Part shown: positions 1 to 10,055 of the stretch, in pieces
Numbering within the stretch: position 1 is the stretch's first letter
How the letters are laid out: the number at the start of each line of letters is the position of its first letter
Notes under the pieces: model-generated
What the model was told of the DNA's origin: nothing
What the model saw: the letters and a program-made list of their open reading frames with translations, nothing else
Database searches by the model: none
Source of the DNA: Eulemur rufifrons
Lineage: Eukaryota > Chordata > Mammalia > Primates > Lemuridae
Reading direction: 5' to 3'
Length of the DNA stretch: 64,000 nt
Assembly (NCBI RefSeq): GCF_041146395.1
Contig: NC_090989.1
Location: 245,448,843 to 245,512,842 of the forward strand
Position numbers and translations under genes: made by a program

Positions 1-9
1 GAAAGACAT

Positions 10-110
10 TTCAGCTGAGAAAATAGGGTTAAGAGATTTTCTTAAGATCACATAGCAAATAAATGTCCAAAAATTAACAAGAATTAAAATCATTTTATTC
101 CAGTTGAGCA
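10..110 (-). repeat. MIR fragment
   Basis: A stretch reading like the reverse complement of the MIR core: GGTTAAGAGATTTTCTTAAG followed by a degenerate 'atcacatagcaaataaatg', matching the pattern 'ggttaagtaacttgcccaaggtcacacagc'. Strongly decayed; limits approximate. Confidence 0.4.
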
Positions 111-810
111 AATATTCAACTGTAAGTATTCAGGGCCAACATTGAATATTATTGTTATAATACAAATATTCAGATGCCTACATCGAAGATAATTAAAGAA
201 AATATTAACTGAGTATTCTGTTTAATGTCAGGTCTTTAAAGGGATAGAAAGCAATACACATTATGAACTTTACTATTGAAAAAAGGATGTTTTAAGCCCT
301 AGGGAGCCACTGATGGACTTTAGAATTCCATTAAGTTCAGAAATATATATAATATTTATATGATGTAAATTCAACATATTTCTGAGGAATGGTTTTGTAG
401 CCCTTATCAATTTTCAAAGTTGTCTCTGACCAAAAGAATTTAAAGAACCACAGATATAAAGATAACAATATACTGAAAACAGAATACTTCAGCTTCTACT
501 GATTCTTATGTGAATTGACTGTCGAATAACTCTTGTGAAAATCTTGGCATAGATTAAATGGGCAATCCAATGACAATATTAAATATTCTTTCTAAAGACT
601 TTATGTATTTGCAAAATCATATAATCTGAAAGTGGCATCCCCAACTTCATTACTCTGCATCTATATAGATTTCTCTTTATGAAATGACAACTTATTACAG
701 CTTCAACTTTTTGAAATCAATATAAGAAACAGTTATATGTTAGACACGTATATATTTTTTAGCAATTGTTACCTAAAACCCTCTCTCATCTCATGTTAAA
801 TGCTATTTGC
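111..810. other. Unassigned AT-rich DNA
   Basis: AT-rich sequence without a recognisable repeat, gene or structured element. It ends at a pure A run. Confidence 0.5.

Positions 811-837
<27 letters not shown>
811..837. repeat. Poly(A) tract, 27 bases
   Basis: An uninterrupted run of 27 A. It could be the tail of a retroposed sequence, but no target-site duplication is seen: the bases after it (GTTTCACGATTTC) are not repeated upstream, and the preceding sequence is not a recognised SINE or L1 end. The lysine-rich open frame starting here is a by-product of the run. Confidence 0.8.
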
Positions 838-842
<5 letters not shown>

Positions 843-1099
843 ACGATTTCTCTGAGTATAAAACAAAGAAATCCTATGCTTCCTTTTATTTTTAAAAAAC
901 ACACAACATATAATACTTTGTATTTACCACTTTTCCATAGCTACAAGAAAGTGCCTCTGCTCTTAATCTGCAATCCTACTCCTATGCAACCTTTTTTTTC
1001 TGCTCCTTACTTTTTTCATATTCAACACTTTTAAATTTTCAGAAAGTAATATTCACAAGTGTAAGTAATTAATTCTGTGATTACTTTAAAATCTATCTT

Positions 1100-1235
1100 T
1101 GCCAACAGAGAATAAGCTTTGAAATGGCAGGGATTGTTTCTGTCTTATTCACCACTGAATCCCCAACATCCAGGATTGAAAGCCACTTTGAATAAATGGA
1201 TTTATTAATGAATGAGTGAATAAAGGAATGGATTG
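1100..1235 (+). repeat. L2 3'-end fragment
   Basis: Contains the L2 3' terminal pattern in order: a degenerate 'taagctttgaaatggcagggattgtttctgtcttattcaccactgaatcccca', then 'gaataaatggatttattaatgaatgagtgaa'. Ancient mammalian LINE relic, no coding capacity. Confidence 0.65.
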
Positions 1236-1835
1236 CTAGAACCATTGGGAACCACATGACTGAACTAATGACTTATGATATAATTTCAGATCTTTAGGGT
1301 TTCTCTAGCCTAAAGTCTCCAAAAAGCAATATGACAAGTCAATAGGGTTCAGATAAGCTTATCAGAGAAGGTCAGCCACAGTCTGTGCTCACACACTATA
1401 ATGGCTTCCTTCTTCTCTGGAATATCAAGTCTTTCTCCTTACTTTTACTTTTCCTCCAATTCCCATTCTCTGTCTCTCTTTTGGTTGCTACTCGCCTTAG
1501 TCTCATTTCCTTCTCCACTTTTCTGTATTGACACTCATCCTACTAGAATCACTCATTTCTCCACTCATCCATTACTTCATCCAGTACTTCAACATATTAT
1601 CTATTGATCACTTGAAATGTATAAGAGTAAAGAAGAAATACATAAAAAACAAGTATCTGCTCTCAATAAACTTGTAATATGCGTATGTTATATACATATG
1701 ACCCAGTTTCAGGCCAGAAGGGATTCCAAGATGCCAAAAGAGATGTAATTGCCGAGCTATAAGAATTCAAAGGAGGCATTCAGACCATCGATTCCCTACC
1801 TTGGTTCACATTTGATTCATCAAGGGATGCTTTTT
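1236..1835. other. Unassigned DNA
   Basis: Nothing recognisable. It includes a pyrimidine-rich stretch around 1400-1560 that opens a 68-codon frame by composition only. It ends at the insertion point of a short L1 tail. Confidence 0.5.
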
Positions 1836-1923
1836 AAAACTGCTGGCCTAACCTGCAATTCTGTATCCCCCATAACAATAAGATGAAATAAAAAAAAAAA
1901 AAAAAAAAAAAAAACTGCTGGCC
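1836..1923 (+). mobile_element. Ultra-short L1 3'-end insertion with TSD
   Basis: The 13-base direct repeat AAAACTGCTGGCC occurs at 1836-1848 and again at 1911-1923. Between them lie only about 62 bases: TAACCTGCAATTCTGTATCC and the rest of the terminal L1 3' UTR, then a long A tail. The same terminus ends the larger L1 at 4644-4685. The target reads TTTTT/AAAA, a textbook L1 endonuclease site. This is a perfect signature of target-primed reverse transcription that stopped after about 42 bases of L1. The identical TSD copies suggest a fairly recent event. Confidence 0.9.
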
Positions 1924-2215
1924 AGACCAAATAATCAATAGAAAGAAATAAAGGGCATCCATATTGGAAAAGAAGAAGTCAAATTATCCTTTTTTGCAGA
2001 CAACATGATCTTAGGAAAATCTAAAGAGTCCACCAAAAAACTCTTAGAACTGCTAAACAAATTCAAAAAAGTTACAAAATACAAAGTCAACATACAAAAA
2101 TAGGTAGCACTGATATATACCAAAAGTAAACAATCTGAAAAAGAAATCAAGACGGCAATTCCATTTATAATAGCTATAAAGAAAAATGAACATAGTCTCA
2201 GAGATCTAGGTGACA
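1924..2215 (+). mobile_element. Old L1 ORF2 fragment (reverse transcriptase region)
   Basis: The forward strand matches the L1 ORF2 RT region, with phrases such as GCAGACAACATGATCTTAG, CCACCAAAAAACTCTTAGAA and CAATCTGAAAAAGAAATCAA. Frames are broken by stops (for example the TAG at about 2101). It is an older primate or eutherian L1 relic, much more diverged than the L1 at 3048. The 94-codon frame on the opposite strand is antisense L1. Confidence 0.75.
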
Positions 2216-2229
2216 TCATCTAGCATACC

Positions 2230-2335
2230 AATATATGTGTTATTAAAATCCTAAAAGAAGAGAGACAGAAAGCAACAGAAAAATATTTGAAGAAATAATG
2301 GCTGAAAATACTCCAAATTTGATAAAACTACCACT
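2230..2335 (+). mobile_element. Possible second old L1 fragment
   Basis: The phrase AAATATTTGAAGAAATAATG followed by 'gctgaaaatactccaaatttgat' resembles an internal segment of older L1M elements. Too short and decayed to place exactly; it may belong to the same insertion as the preceding fragment. Confidence 0.4.
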
Positions 2336-2640
2336 GCTTGGGACCTACCACAGACCTATTGAATCAGAATAACTGGAGGTAAGGCTCAGGCATCAAAGAT
2401 TATTTTGAGTTAGGTGATTTTAGGGTAGAGTCAGAATTGAGAGCTACTGATCTGAATAAATGATATGAAATTATGGTTGCTCATTAAATAGTCTATGGAG
2501 TTTCAAAAAATAATTATATGAAGTCTTGCCCCCAAAGATTCTAGATTTATTGTTCATAGGTGTTCCCTGTTCATATGGATTTTTCAAAGCTCTGTAGGTG
2601 ATTCTAATGTGGAGTCAATGTGAGAACCGTGGATGGTAAG
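2335..2640 (+). mobile_element. MER5-like hAT relics
   Basis: Two adjacent stretches resemble the MER5A pattern. The first, about 2335-2455, has 'ttgaatcagaataactgg ... gagctactgatct'. The second, about 2520-2640, has 'cccaaagattctagattta ... ctgtaggtgattctaatgtggagtcaatgtgagaaccgtgg'. MER5A is a small non-autonomous hAT-Charlie transposon. Decay is heavy and the ends are uncertain. Confidence 0.4.
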
Positions 2641-3029
2641 AAAAATGTGATTGCTTCCTTTATTTAAAAATAAAAAGATTACAGAATAATAACATACCTC
2701 GACTTGAAAAAGCACTTTAACAAATTCTATTCATAATACTTTTTTTTCCTTTACCAAAAAAATGTTATTGCCACCAACCACCATCTTTTTCATAGAAAAT
2801 GTATTTTTTACACATCCATGAATATTCAAAACAAAATTTCTTACTGGTGAGAGTTAAAGGTATAGCTAAATTATTTGCATAACCTATCACAGAGAAAACC
2901 TGTAAACATAATAAAAATCACAAATATTATAGTATTATGAAAAAAGAAAATAACATTATGATATAAGGTTTTATAGTTAGTTTTGGAGAACACCTTTCTT
3001 TTTTTAAACTAAGGTAAAGATCATAGGTC
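2641..3029. other. Unassigned AT-rich DNA
   Basis: No recognisable feature. It is the left flank of the twin-primed L1, whose target-site duplication starts at 3030. Confidence 0.5.
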
Positions 3030-3047
3030 AAGGAACTTAACAACTTA

Positions 3048-3812
3048 TATCTTCTTTCAAGAAGTTTCTATTCATGTCATTTGCCCACTTTTTGATAGGG
3101 TTGCTTGATTTTTTCTTGCTGATTTTCCTGAGTTCTAAATAGATTCTTGTTATCAGTCCTTTATCTGATGTGTAGTATGCAAAAATTTTTTCCCATTCTG
3201 TAGGTGGTCTGTTTATTCTCGTGACTGTTTCTTTGGCTGTGCAGAAGCTTTTTAATTTAATCATGTCCCATTCATTTATTTTTGTTGCTGCTGTGATTGC
3301 CTTGGGGTCTTCTTCATAAATTCTTTGCCTAGGCCAATGTCTGTAAGAGTCTTTCCTACATTTCCTTCTAGAATTCTGATTGTATCACGCCTAAGGTTTA
3401 AGTCTGTTATCCACCGTGATTTGATTTTTGTGAGAGGTGAAAGCTGTGGGTCCTGTTTCAGTCTTCTACAAGTGGCTAACCAATTCTCCCAGCACCATTT
3501 ATTGAATAGGGATTCTTGTCCCCAGAGTATATTCTTTCCTGCTTTGTCAAAAATTAGGTGACTATATGAGGATGGTTCTATATTTGGATTTTCTGTTGTG
3601 TTCCACTGGTCTGTGTCCCTGAACTTGTGCCAATACCAGGCTGTTTTAAGAACCACGGCCTTGTGGTATAGTTTGAGGTCTGGCAAATTAATACCTCCCA
3701 TTTTGTTTTTGTTGCTTAAAATTGCTTTTGCTATACGGGGTCTTCTTTGATTCCATGCAAAATGTATAATTATTTTCTCTACGTCTGTAAAGAATGATGT
3801 TGGTAATTTAAA
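3048..3812 (-). pseudogene. L1 ORF2 internal segment, inverted and frameshifted
   Basis: Translating the reverse strand from 3815 gives the ORF2 region C-terminal to the reverse transcriptase, with [13 protein letters not shown] and [14 protein letters not shown]. The frame continues for about 170 residues, then breaks. Near 3304-3307 this copy has four Cs (on the coding strand) where the related copy has five at 37102-37106, a one-base deletion. The frame resumes as a separate 75-residue stretch ([14 protein letters not shown]...) at 3264-3037. It is only a fragment, has neither endonuclease nor RT active site, and cannot be functional. Confidence 0.85.
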
Positions 3813-3815
3813 CAT

Positions 3816-4376
3816 ATGAAAAAATGCTCAACATCCCTAATCATCAGAGAAATGCAAATCAAAACCACAATGAGATATCACTTAACCCCAATGAGAATGG
3901 CCTTTATCAAAAAAACCCAAAACAACACATGTTGGCGTGGGTGTGGAGAGACAGGAACACTCATACACTGCTGGTGGGACTGCAAACTAGTGCAACCCCT
4001 GTGGAAAGCATTATGGAGGTATCTTAAACAGATTCAAGTAGACCTGCCATTTGACCCAGCAATCCCATTACTGGGCATATACCCAAAGGAAAAAAGGTCA
4101 TTCTGTAACAAAGACACATGTACCCGAATGTTTATAGCAGCACAATTCACAATAGCAAAGATGTGGAAACAACCCAAATGCCCATCAACACATGATTGGA
4201 TTAGTAAGCTGTGGTATATGTATACCATGGAATATTACTCAGCTATAAGGAATAATGAAGATACGACACCTCTATGGTTCTCCTGGAGAGAATTGGAACC
4301 CATTATATTAAGTGAAGTATCCCAAGAATGGAAAAACAAGCATCACATGTACTCACCAGAAAATTGGTTTCCCTGA
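3816..4376 (+). pseudogene. L1 ORF2 C-terminal fragment
   Basis: An open frame of 186 residues covers the extreme C-terminus of L1 ORF2p. It includes the cysteine-rich segment [18 protein letters not shown], a C-X3-C-X7-H-X4-C pattern typical of mammalian L1, then [12 protein letters not shown] and [11 protein letters not shown], ending with ENWFP and a stop. The methionine at its start is inside ORF2 and is not a real initiation site. The uninverted copy at 37002-37943 matches it closely with few differences. It lacks everything upstream and is non-autonomous. Confidence 0.85.
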
Positions 4377-4707
4377 ACATCACCTAAATACAAATCTGGG
4401 AACGATACCAATCGGATATCAGACTGAGGTGGGGGGTAGGGGAAGGGATGGGTGTATGCCTACACAATGAGTGCATTGCACACCGTTTGGGGAATGGTAA
4501 CACTTGAAGGTGCTGACTCGGAAAGGGGGGGTGGGGAAGGGAGGGATATATACCTACATGATGGGTGCAACGCGCACTACCTGGGGAACAGACACGCCTG
4601 GAGCTCTGACTTGGGGGGAAAGGCGGTACATGGGCAACGTATGTAACCTGCAATTCTGTATCCCCCATAAAAATAAGATAAAATAAATAAATAAATATTT
4701 TTAAAAA
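4377..4707 (+). repeat. L1 3' UTR with G-rich tracts and AAAT tail
   Basis: This follows the ORF2 stop. It has two G-rich tracts that fit a four-run G-quadruplex pattern (4431-4452 and 4525-4545), then TAACCTGCAATTCTGTATCC at 4644 onward and the tail ATAAGATAAAATAAATAAAT. G-rich polypurine tracts are a known feature of mammalian L1 3' UTRs. The terminus differs from human L1 and supports a strepsirrhine source. Confidence 0.8.
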
Positions 4708-4771
4708 AAGGAACTTAATAACTTAAGTGAAAGAATTCTGTTGACTATATTACATAAAAATATTCTTACAT

Positions 4772-5140
4772 TATACCAGCTTTCTTTTTTTTTTTTTTTT
4801 TTTTTTGAGACAGAGTCTCACTCTGTTGCCCAGGCTAGAGTGAGTGCCGTGGCGTCAGCCTAGCTCACAGCAACCTCAAACTCCTGAGCTCAAGCGATCC
4901 TCCTGTCTCAGCCTCCCAAGTAGCTGGGACTACAGGCATGCACCACCATGCCTGGCTAATTTTTTCTATATATATATTTTAGCTGTCCATATAATTTCTT
5001 TCTATTTTTAGTAGAGATGGGGTCTTGCTCTTGCTCAGGCTGGTCTCGAACTCCTGAGCTCAAACGATCCGCCCACCTCGGCCTCCCAGAGTGCTAGGAT
5101 TACAGGCGTGAGCCACCGCGCCCGGCCTATACCAGCTTTC
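4772..5140 (-). mobile_element. Alu, strepsirrhine type, full length
   Basis: A reverse-oriented dimeric Alu occupies 4785-5127, with a poly(T) head, GAGACAGAGTCTCACTCTG, both arms, and CCACCGCGCCCGGCC at the far end. It is flanked by a perfect 13-base duplication TATACCAGCTTTC (4772-4784 and 5128-5140). The linker between the arms contains an extra A/T-rich stretch (ATATATATATTTTAGCTG, then ATAATTTCTTTCTATTTTTA) that I associate with lemur and galago Alus. Several CpGs survive, so it is comparatively young. Alus are 7SL-derived and mobilised by L1 proteins. Confidence 0.93.
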
Positions 5141-6929
5141 AAGGTGACCATATCTTGCAGAAATAAAAATAGAGAAATGATAAACAAATTTCATTTTGAT
5201 TGAATTTTTAATTAAATACATCCCTCAGATCATTATCTCAAAGCCTACTATCATATATATTCCTCCTAATGGAGAAAATATCTCTTTCTGGATGAGATTA
5301 CTGAGTTTTCAAGTACAACCAAAGTAATGCTGATTCCTGGTATTTCTCAATGCAAAAAAAAAATAAATAAATAAAATGAAACTCTTGCAAAACCATTAGT
5401 GTGAATTTTCCAGAATTAAACATGTTGTAATAGAATCTTAGTTGTTCTTATAATAAAGAAAATGTCAGAGTCTCAGAGAATGATTTGGGTGCTATATCCC
5501 CTAAAGTCATCTAATCCTACCATTTGGGCACCAGTCTGTAGTACTTTAAATGCCTGAGAAGCCCATTCATCTATGTTGAACCCACTGGCTATTATTTCAA
5601 TCACCCAGTCACAGCAGCTGACTGTACCACTTACACAATTCCTACTGTTTTCATCTCCACAGGGGATAGGAAAAAATTGGGTATGATGGGATGCCATTGT
5701 AAACCAGCACTAATGTTTTGCCCTTCCCAATGCTAAACACTGTAATTGATTAGGTGAAAAGGCACAGAAGAGCATTCAGGCAGGAAGGAAAATGCCTTGT
5801 TACCTCTCAGTCCACACTTCTGTGGGTCCGGCAGAACTCTGTTAGTCTTAGTGCCTGAGTTGCCTTTTTCTCTACAGGTGATAATGGGGAAAAAAAATTA
5901 CTGCCCCATGTAGTGTCTTTTAAAAATAACAAAATTAAGTAAACAAGAAAATAGTTTATGATGAAAATAGCAATAAATAAGGTGAACAAAACCTCAGTGA
6001 TTTTAGCTGGTTCCCATCATTCCTGCTGTAATTTTCAGTACGGAGAGTGTGATTTTAAAGAGACCCCACTAGCACTTTATTTTTTTCTTTTTCACATTTC
6101 TACATTTATAAAGTCAAGTTGAACCTCTTGAGACTTGTGTTCTATATGGTTGTGATTGTTTTAAGCAACTTTATCACGAAGGCGAACAGAGCTGCAACAT
6201 GGTTATATACTCCCACATAGATGCCTAGGGTAAAAACATTTTCCCCTGGGTTTCTGTGGGATGTGGAAGCATATTCCTTCCATAGCAGCAACTTGGGCTG
6301 TTAAAGCCCACAGGAGAACCGCTCTCTGGAGATACAAGGACTGTGAAAACCGAGGCAGTGAAGCCAGGAAAAGATGTCTGCGTAGCAGTAAAGCCAGAAA
6401 GGAAGAGGGGAGAAACTTAAATGCCTCAGGAGGAGCCACACTATAAGGAGGAGAGAAAAACTTCAATAAGGAGTGTATTGGGAAATGTAAACTGACGCTG
6501 ATCATATGGGAAATCAGTTTGGGGCAAGCTTCTCACACTGCTTGCTTAAGAGGCAGAACTGTGCCTATTGCCAATCTATTACACAATCTAATAGACACAG
6601 ATTCCTCCTCTGTATCATAAAGAACTCAGAAGTAAATACAACCCTCCAAGTTAGACTAAATCCAGCTTAGTCTGAAGCTTACCTGTTCCCCAGGTAGACA
6701 TCTGACTTGTACTTGGAAGTACTATATAATCTTTCATTCATTGTTCTCTCTAATCCTAGAGAGCACCAGTGCATTGTTTGTTCTTAAAGACCATTTTCAA
6801 AAGGACTTAATGGATTTACTCTTGCATTTTGAATTTTAAAATATTAGAAGTTGCAGATCAAATTAGGAAAAGAGAAGGCAAAATATCAATACATCTTTTT
6901 TTATTTCCTGTTAACTACCAAATCTAACT
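5141..6929. other. Unassigned DNA
   Basis: About 1.8 kb without a repeat or gene I recognise. It includes a short A/AAAT stretch at about 5354-5377. The open frames on either strand are short and overlapping; the region 6200-6500 is open on both strands by composition, without protein-like similarity. Confidence 0.5.
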
Positions 6930-7225
6930 AACCAAAACAACAAACTCCCACCCTGGAATGCTCTTTCTCTATCTCTTCACATAATTAGATCCCTATCTTC
7001 CTTTAAGATTCAATTTAAATGTCAAGGTCACCAGTCTAGAGCCTCAGGCTTGGGTTTTATTTCCTAAAACCTCTTTTTTGCCTTCATAACTGTGATCATT
7101 TGTTAGTTGCCTATCTGATAATTTTAATGGAACCTCAGTGAAAACAAGAATCATATTTAGCACAGACCCTAACACATAGACAATATGTCATAAATATTTG
7201 TTGAATGAATTAATACATTTAGATA
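6930..7225 (+). repeat. L2 3'-end fragment
   Basis: It matches L2 in order: CCCTGGAATGCTCTTTCTCT, 'ttaagattcaatttaaatgtcaaggtcacc', then the terminal 'cacagaccctaacacatagacaatatgtcataaatatttgttgaatgaatt'. Ancient; no coding capacity. Confidence 0.65.
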
Positions 7226-8384
7226 AGAAAAACATATTTTGTGGCTCATCTGGATAAGCCATATTCCTAGTTGGAGTAACTGTGTGTTCCAACAAACAAT
7301 ATCAAATACAGGTTACATTTTTATTCTTTTTTAGTAGTAAAACACCTTAATTCCTTCTTTCCTAAATGGAACTGAAGTTCAGAGCACCTATAATGTAACA
7401 AATATTGCTTGAGAATTTTGGAACAGCAAAATGAATATGATATGGACCCTGGCAGAAGGAACCCATGGTGTTGAATATCAGGATTGTTCTAGAAGATTTC
7501 ATGCAACATGCCTGGCCCTTTTGTTACTCTGTGCCATTTTACACACTGATTCCATTTTCTGGAATGCCATGGTAGCTTCTTTATTGCTTGAAATACCTTT
7601 CTCATTCTCCAAAGCTTACTGAATGGTAATGATGCATGCTGCATATCAAATAAACACAGGGAAAATAGCAGAGGCTTTTTACAACTGCTATCTAGAGCCA
7701 TGGTACTATTACAAAAAAGGAAAATCATGCTGAAAATATTGACAGTCCAACTACTCTGAAATAATGTGCTTTTGATTTTCTGATGTAAACACAGGAAGCC
7801 TTGAACATGTTAAGCAAACTGAAATTTAGATTACTGTGGTTTGAAATTAGATGGCAGTTGGGTGCGGAAAGTTAGAAATTTCTCTTATGCTGTGAGCTTA
7901 ACTGAAAGAAATTTATCACCTTAGAGGTGAAAAATATCAGGCAATTAAGAGTTTGTACCTTAAAAAGTACATAAATGTTTAGATTCTAAATGCTATTTCC
8001 TTAGTGAGAAGAGTACTGACAAGAATGCTACTATAGAAGCTTGAACACTGGTGTGAGCTCTCTTCACAGGGTTTCATGCAACCCTGCCTTTTATCAAAAG
8101 AGATAAAAGAAAAATAATAGAACTGATTTTAACTACAGAATAAAACAAAACCATTGACAAATGCAAAAAAAGTTATAAACTATAGGTTAGTAGAAAATAT
8201 CAGAGAGACAAATATCATTATATTTATCAAATACCCTTAAAAGCTTTATGTGTTGCCAAAATGGCATATAATAGTGAAAATCATTAATACAATTTACCAC
8301 ATTTCAGGGAATCATATGATATATCGTCCACAACTTGTAATAGCTTTATAGGCAACTGACGTATTTTAGAAATAGAAGAAGAAC
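7226..8384. other. Unassigned DNA
   Basis: No recognisable element apart from a faint L2-like phrase near 7545-7570. Two short overlapping open frames on opposite strands around 7431-7728 look random. Confidence 0.5.
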
Positions 8385-8550
8385 CCAGAATCTATTATTC
8401 TGTCAACTACTAACTTACTAGAAGACAAACTTTCTGGAGCTTGTTCTCAGCTCTAGAATGGGGATGATTTTCTCCTTTCCTCCTGGGTTATTTTGAGGAT
8501 TACGATTTCCTGTGAGTGCCCTGAAAATGTATGAAGGGCTTATGCATTTC
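8385..8550 (+). repeat. MIR fragment
   Basis: Degenerate MIR: 'ctcagctctagaatggggatgattttctcctttcctcctgggttattttgaggatta' follows the MIR pattern 'cctcagtttcctcatctgtaaaatggggataat ... gttgtgaggatta'. Confidence 0.5.
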
Positions 8551-9414
8551 CATGCCATGCTACACAGTCACCTTCAAATACCTAAAATATATAACTGTTT
8601 CTAACAGTATTTCATCCATGTTATTCGTAAAAATCACATATTACAGATGACCAAATAAGGTTGCCGAATATATTTTAATGAATAAATTTTAATAAAATTT
8701 TCAAGAATGTGAAAGCATATGACATGAGCACATAACCAGTTGCAGTACCTGCCACATCTTAGCCTTCACACTCCACCATGTGACCACAGACTTAAAAGAT
8801 AGCAGGTATAGGCTAAGTGGACCCTCACCACCAATAAGCCCCTCTTTGTTCAGCCCTTGGGGCAGGGTGCATTTTCTAAAATGGAAAGCCCTGATTATAT
8901 TCGTTCCTGTATTAATCTATCATGTCAGACACCAGTCTCCATGTCAAGGTCCCTCATCAGGAGGCTGGGACTCCTCACCTCTCTCCCCCAATTTTTCTAG
9001 CCACTGCATGTTGAATCCTTTGAGGCACCACTCTGAGGGCAGGTACTGTATTACTACTCTCCTTCCTACAAACTCTTCTTTCTATCATTTAAGTCATTCC
9101 TTTGGTTGCCCTTGTGAGGGAAAATTCTCCTTATCTTTAGATTTCTCCATCTGTAATAGAATGACTTATTCAAATATTTTTTGTGCTGTCCTATAAATTC
9201 CTCTAGGGTAGATACATGTCACTTTTTTTTTTTTTTTTTTTACTTTTATAATGTATCAGCCATTGTTTTCAATGTAACAGTACTGAGTAAAACTTTCTGA
9301 ACTTCTATCTCTTCTACAGAGCTCTCCCTGACTACTTAGAAGGGAGGTAGTGAACTATGTCCCTACCTCATCTAGACATGGATTTTTTATTGTTCTCTGA
9401 TTTAATGGCTGTGG
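8551..9414. other. Unassigned DNA with poly(T) tract
   Basis: No gene recognised. A 138-codon open frame (8780-9196) has no signal peptide, domain or biased codon use and lacks similarity I can name. A T run of about 19 bases lies near 9223-9241. Weak L2-like phrases occur around 9000-9200. Confidence 0.45.
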
Positions 9415-10055
9415 TAATTGCTTCCACCTTCCACCACCCCCTCAAGTCCACTTTCCATGTAGCAGCCAAATTGATCTTATTAGAACATAAACTAGGGCAT
9501 GTCCTTTCCCTGATTAAATTCCACCAATGGTTTTGCATGAGCACTTAGAATTAAATTCAAACTCCCTTTCCTGGCCTTGGTGATCTTGTCCTGCACGCAT
9601 CTTCACCCTTGCCTACTCCCTCTCTCCCTCTTGCTCACTGCACCTCAGCTGCAATGATGGTCTTCTTTATGGTCCAGGAATATGCAGGTAATTTTCAAAT
9701 TAGTACATTAAATGGACCATCCTCTCAGCCTGGAACCCCGTGCTTCCAAATCTTCACGTGGCTAGCTTAGCTCCACTTATGTTTCCTCTCAAGCCTTCTC
9801 TGAGTATGAGCTCCAAAGTAGCTGCCCAGAATACTTTCTGTTACATTACCTATTTTATGTTCTTAACAGCTCTCATAATTTTCTGACATATTCCAAGTTA
9901 TAGATTTATTATCTGTCTTCCCCAACTATGTTAATTCCATGAGATTAGGGACCTCATCTGTTTCATTTCCTACAATATCCCAAGTACCTAAAACAATGTC
10001 TGGCGTATAGCAGGCACTTAATATATGCTTACTGAATAAATAAATGAATGAAGCT
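9415..10055 (+). repeat. L2 element, long 3' portion
   Basis: A long and readable L2: 'catgtagcagccaaattgatctt', 'taaactagggcatgtcctttccctgatta', CCACCAATGGTTTTGCATGA, 'ctggaaccccgtgcttcc', and the terminus 'caatgtctggcgtatagcaggcacttaatatatgcttactgaataaataaatgaatgaa'. The reading frame is destroyed. It is one of the best-preserved ancient repeats in the window. Confidence 0.75.

Larger units (their letters stand above)
3030..4725 (+). mobile_element. Young L1 with 5' inversion (twin priming)
   Basis: The element lies between 18-base direct repeats differing at one base: AAGGAACTTAACAACTTA (3030-3047) and AAGGAACTTAATAACTTA (4708-4725). The left part (3048-3812) is L1 ORF2 in reverse orientation. 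From about 3813 the sequence switches to forward orientation and runs through the end of ORF2, the 3' UTR and an AAAT-rich tail. This is the classic structure of a twin-primed L1. The inverted part ends in ORF2 at 'gaagatata', and the forward part resumes about 15 bases further along the L1 map, judged against the uninverted copy at 37002. CATATG (3813-3818) lies exactly at the switch. Confidence 0.92.

Noticed and set aside
811..837. Poly(A) as tail of a processed pseudogene
   Set aside because: No matching direct repeats on the two sides and no recognisable body upstream.
811..1034. Lysine-rich peptide from the poly(A) run
   Set aside because: Product of translating 27 consecutive A; not a gene.
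3276..3815. 179-codon reverse open frame as a host gene
   Set aside because: It is the inverted arm of the twin-primed L1 and encodes an internal ORF2 segment.
6203..6505. Opposing open frames of 100 and 61 codons
   Set aside because: Both strands open in the same place, which reflects composition; neither resembles a protein.
8780..9196. 138-codon forward open frame
   Set aside because: No domain, signal peptide or similarity that I recognise, and no supporting exon signals. An open frame of this length can occur by chance in 64 kb.
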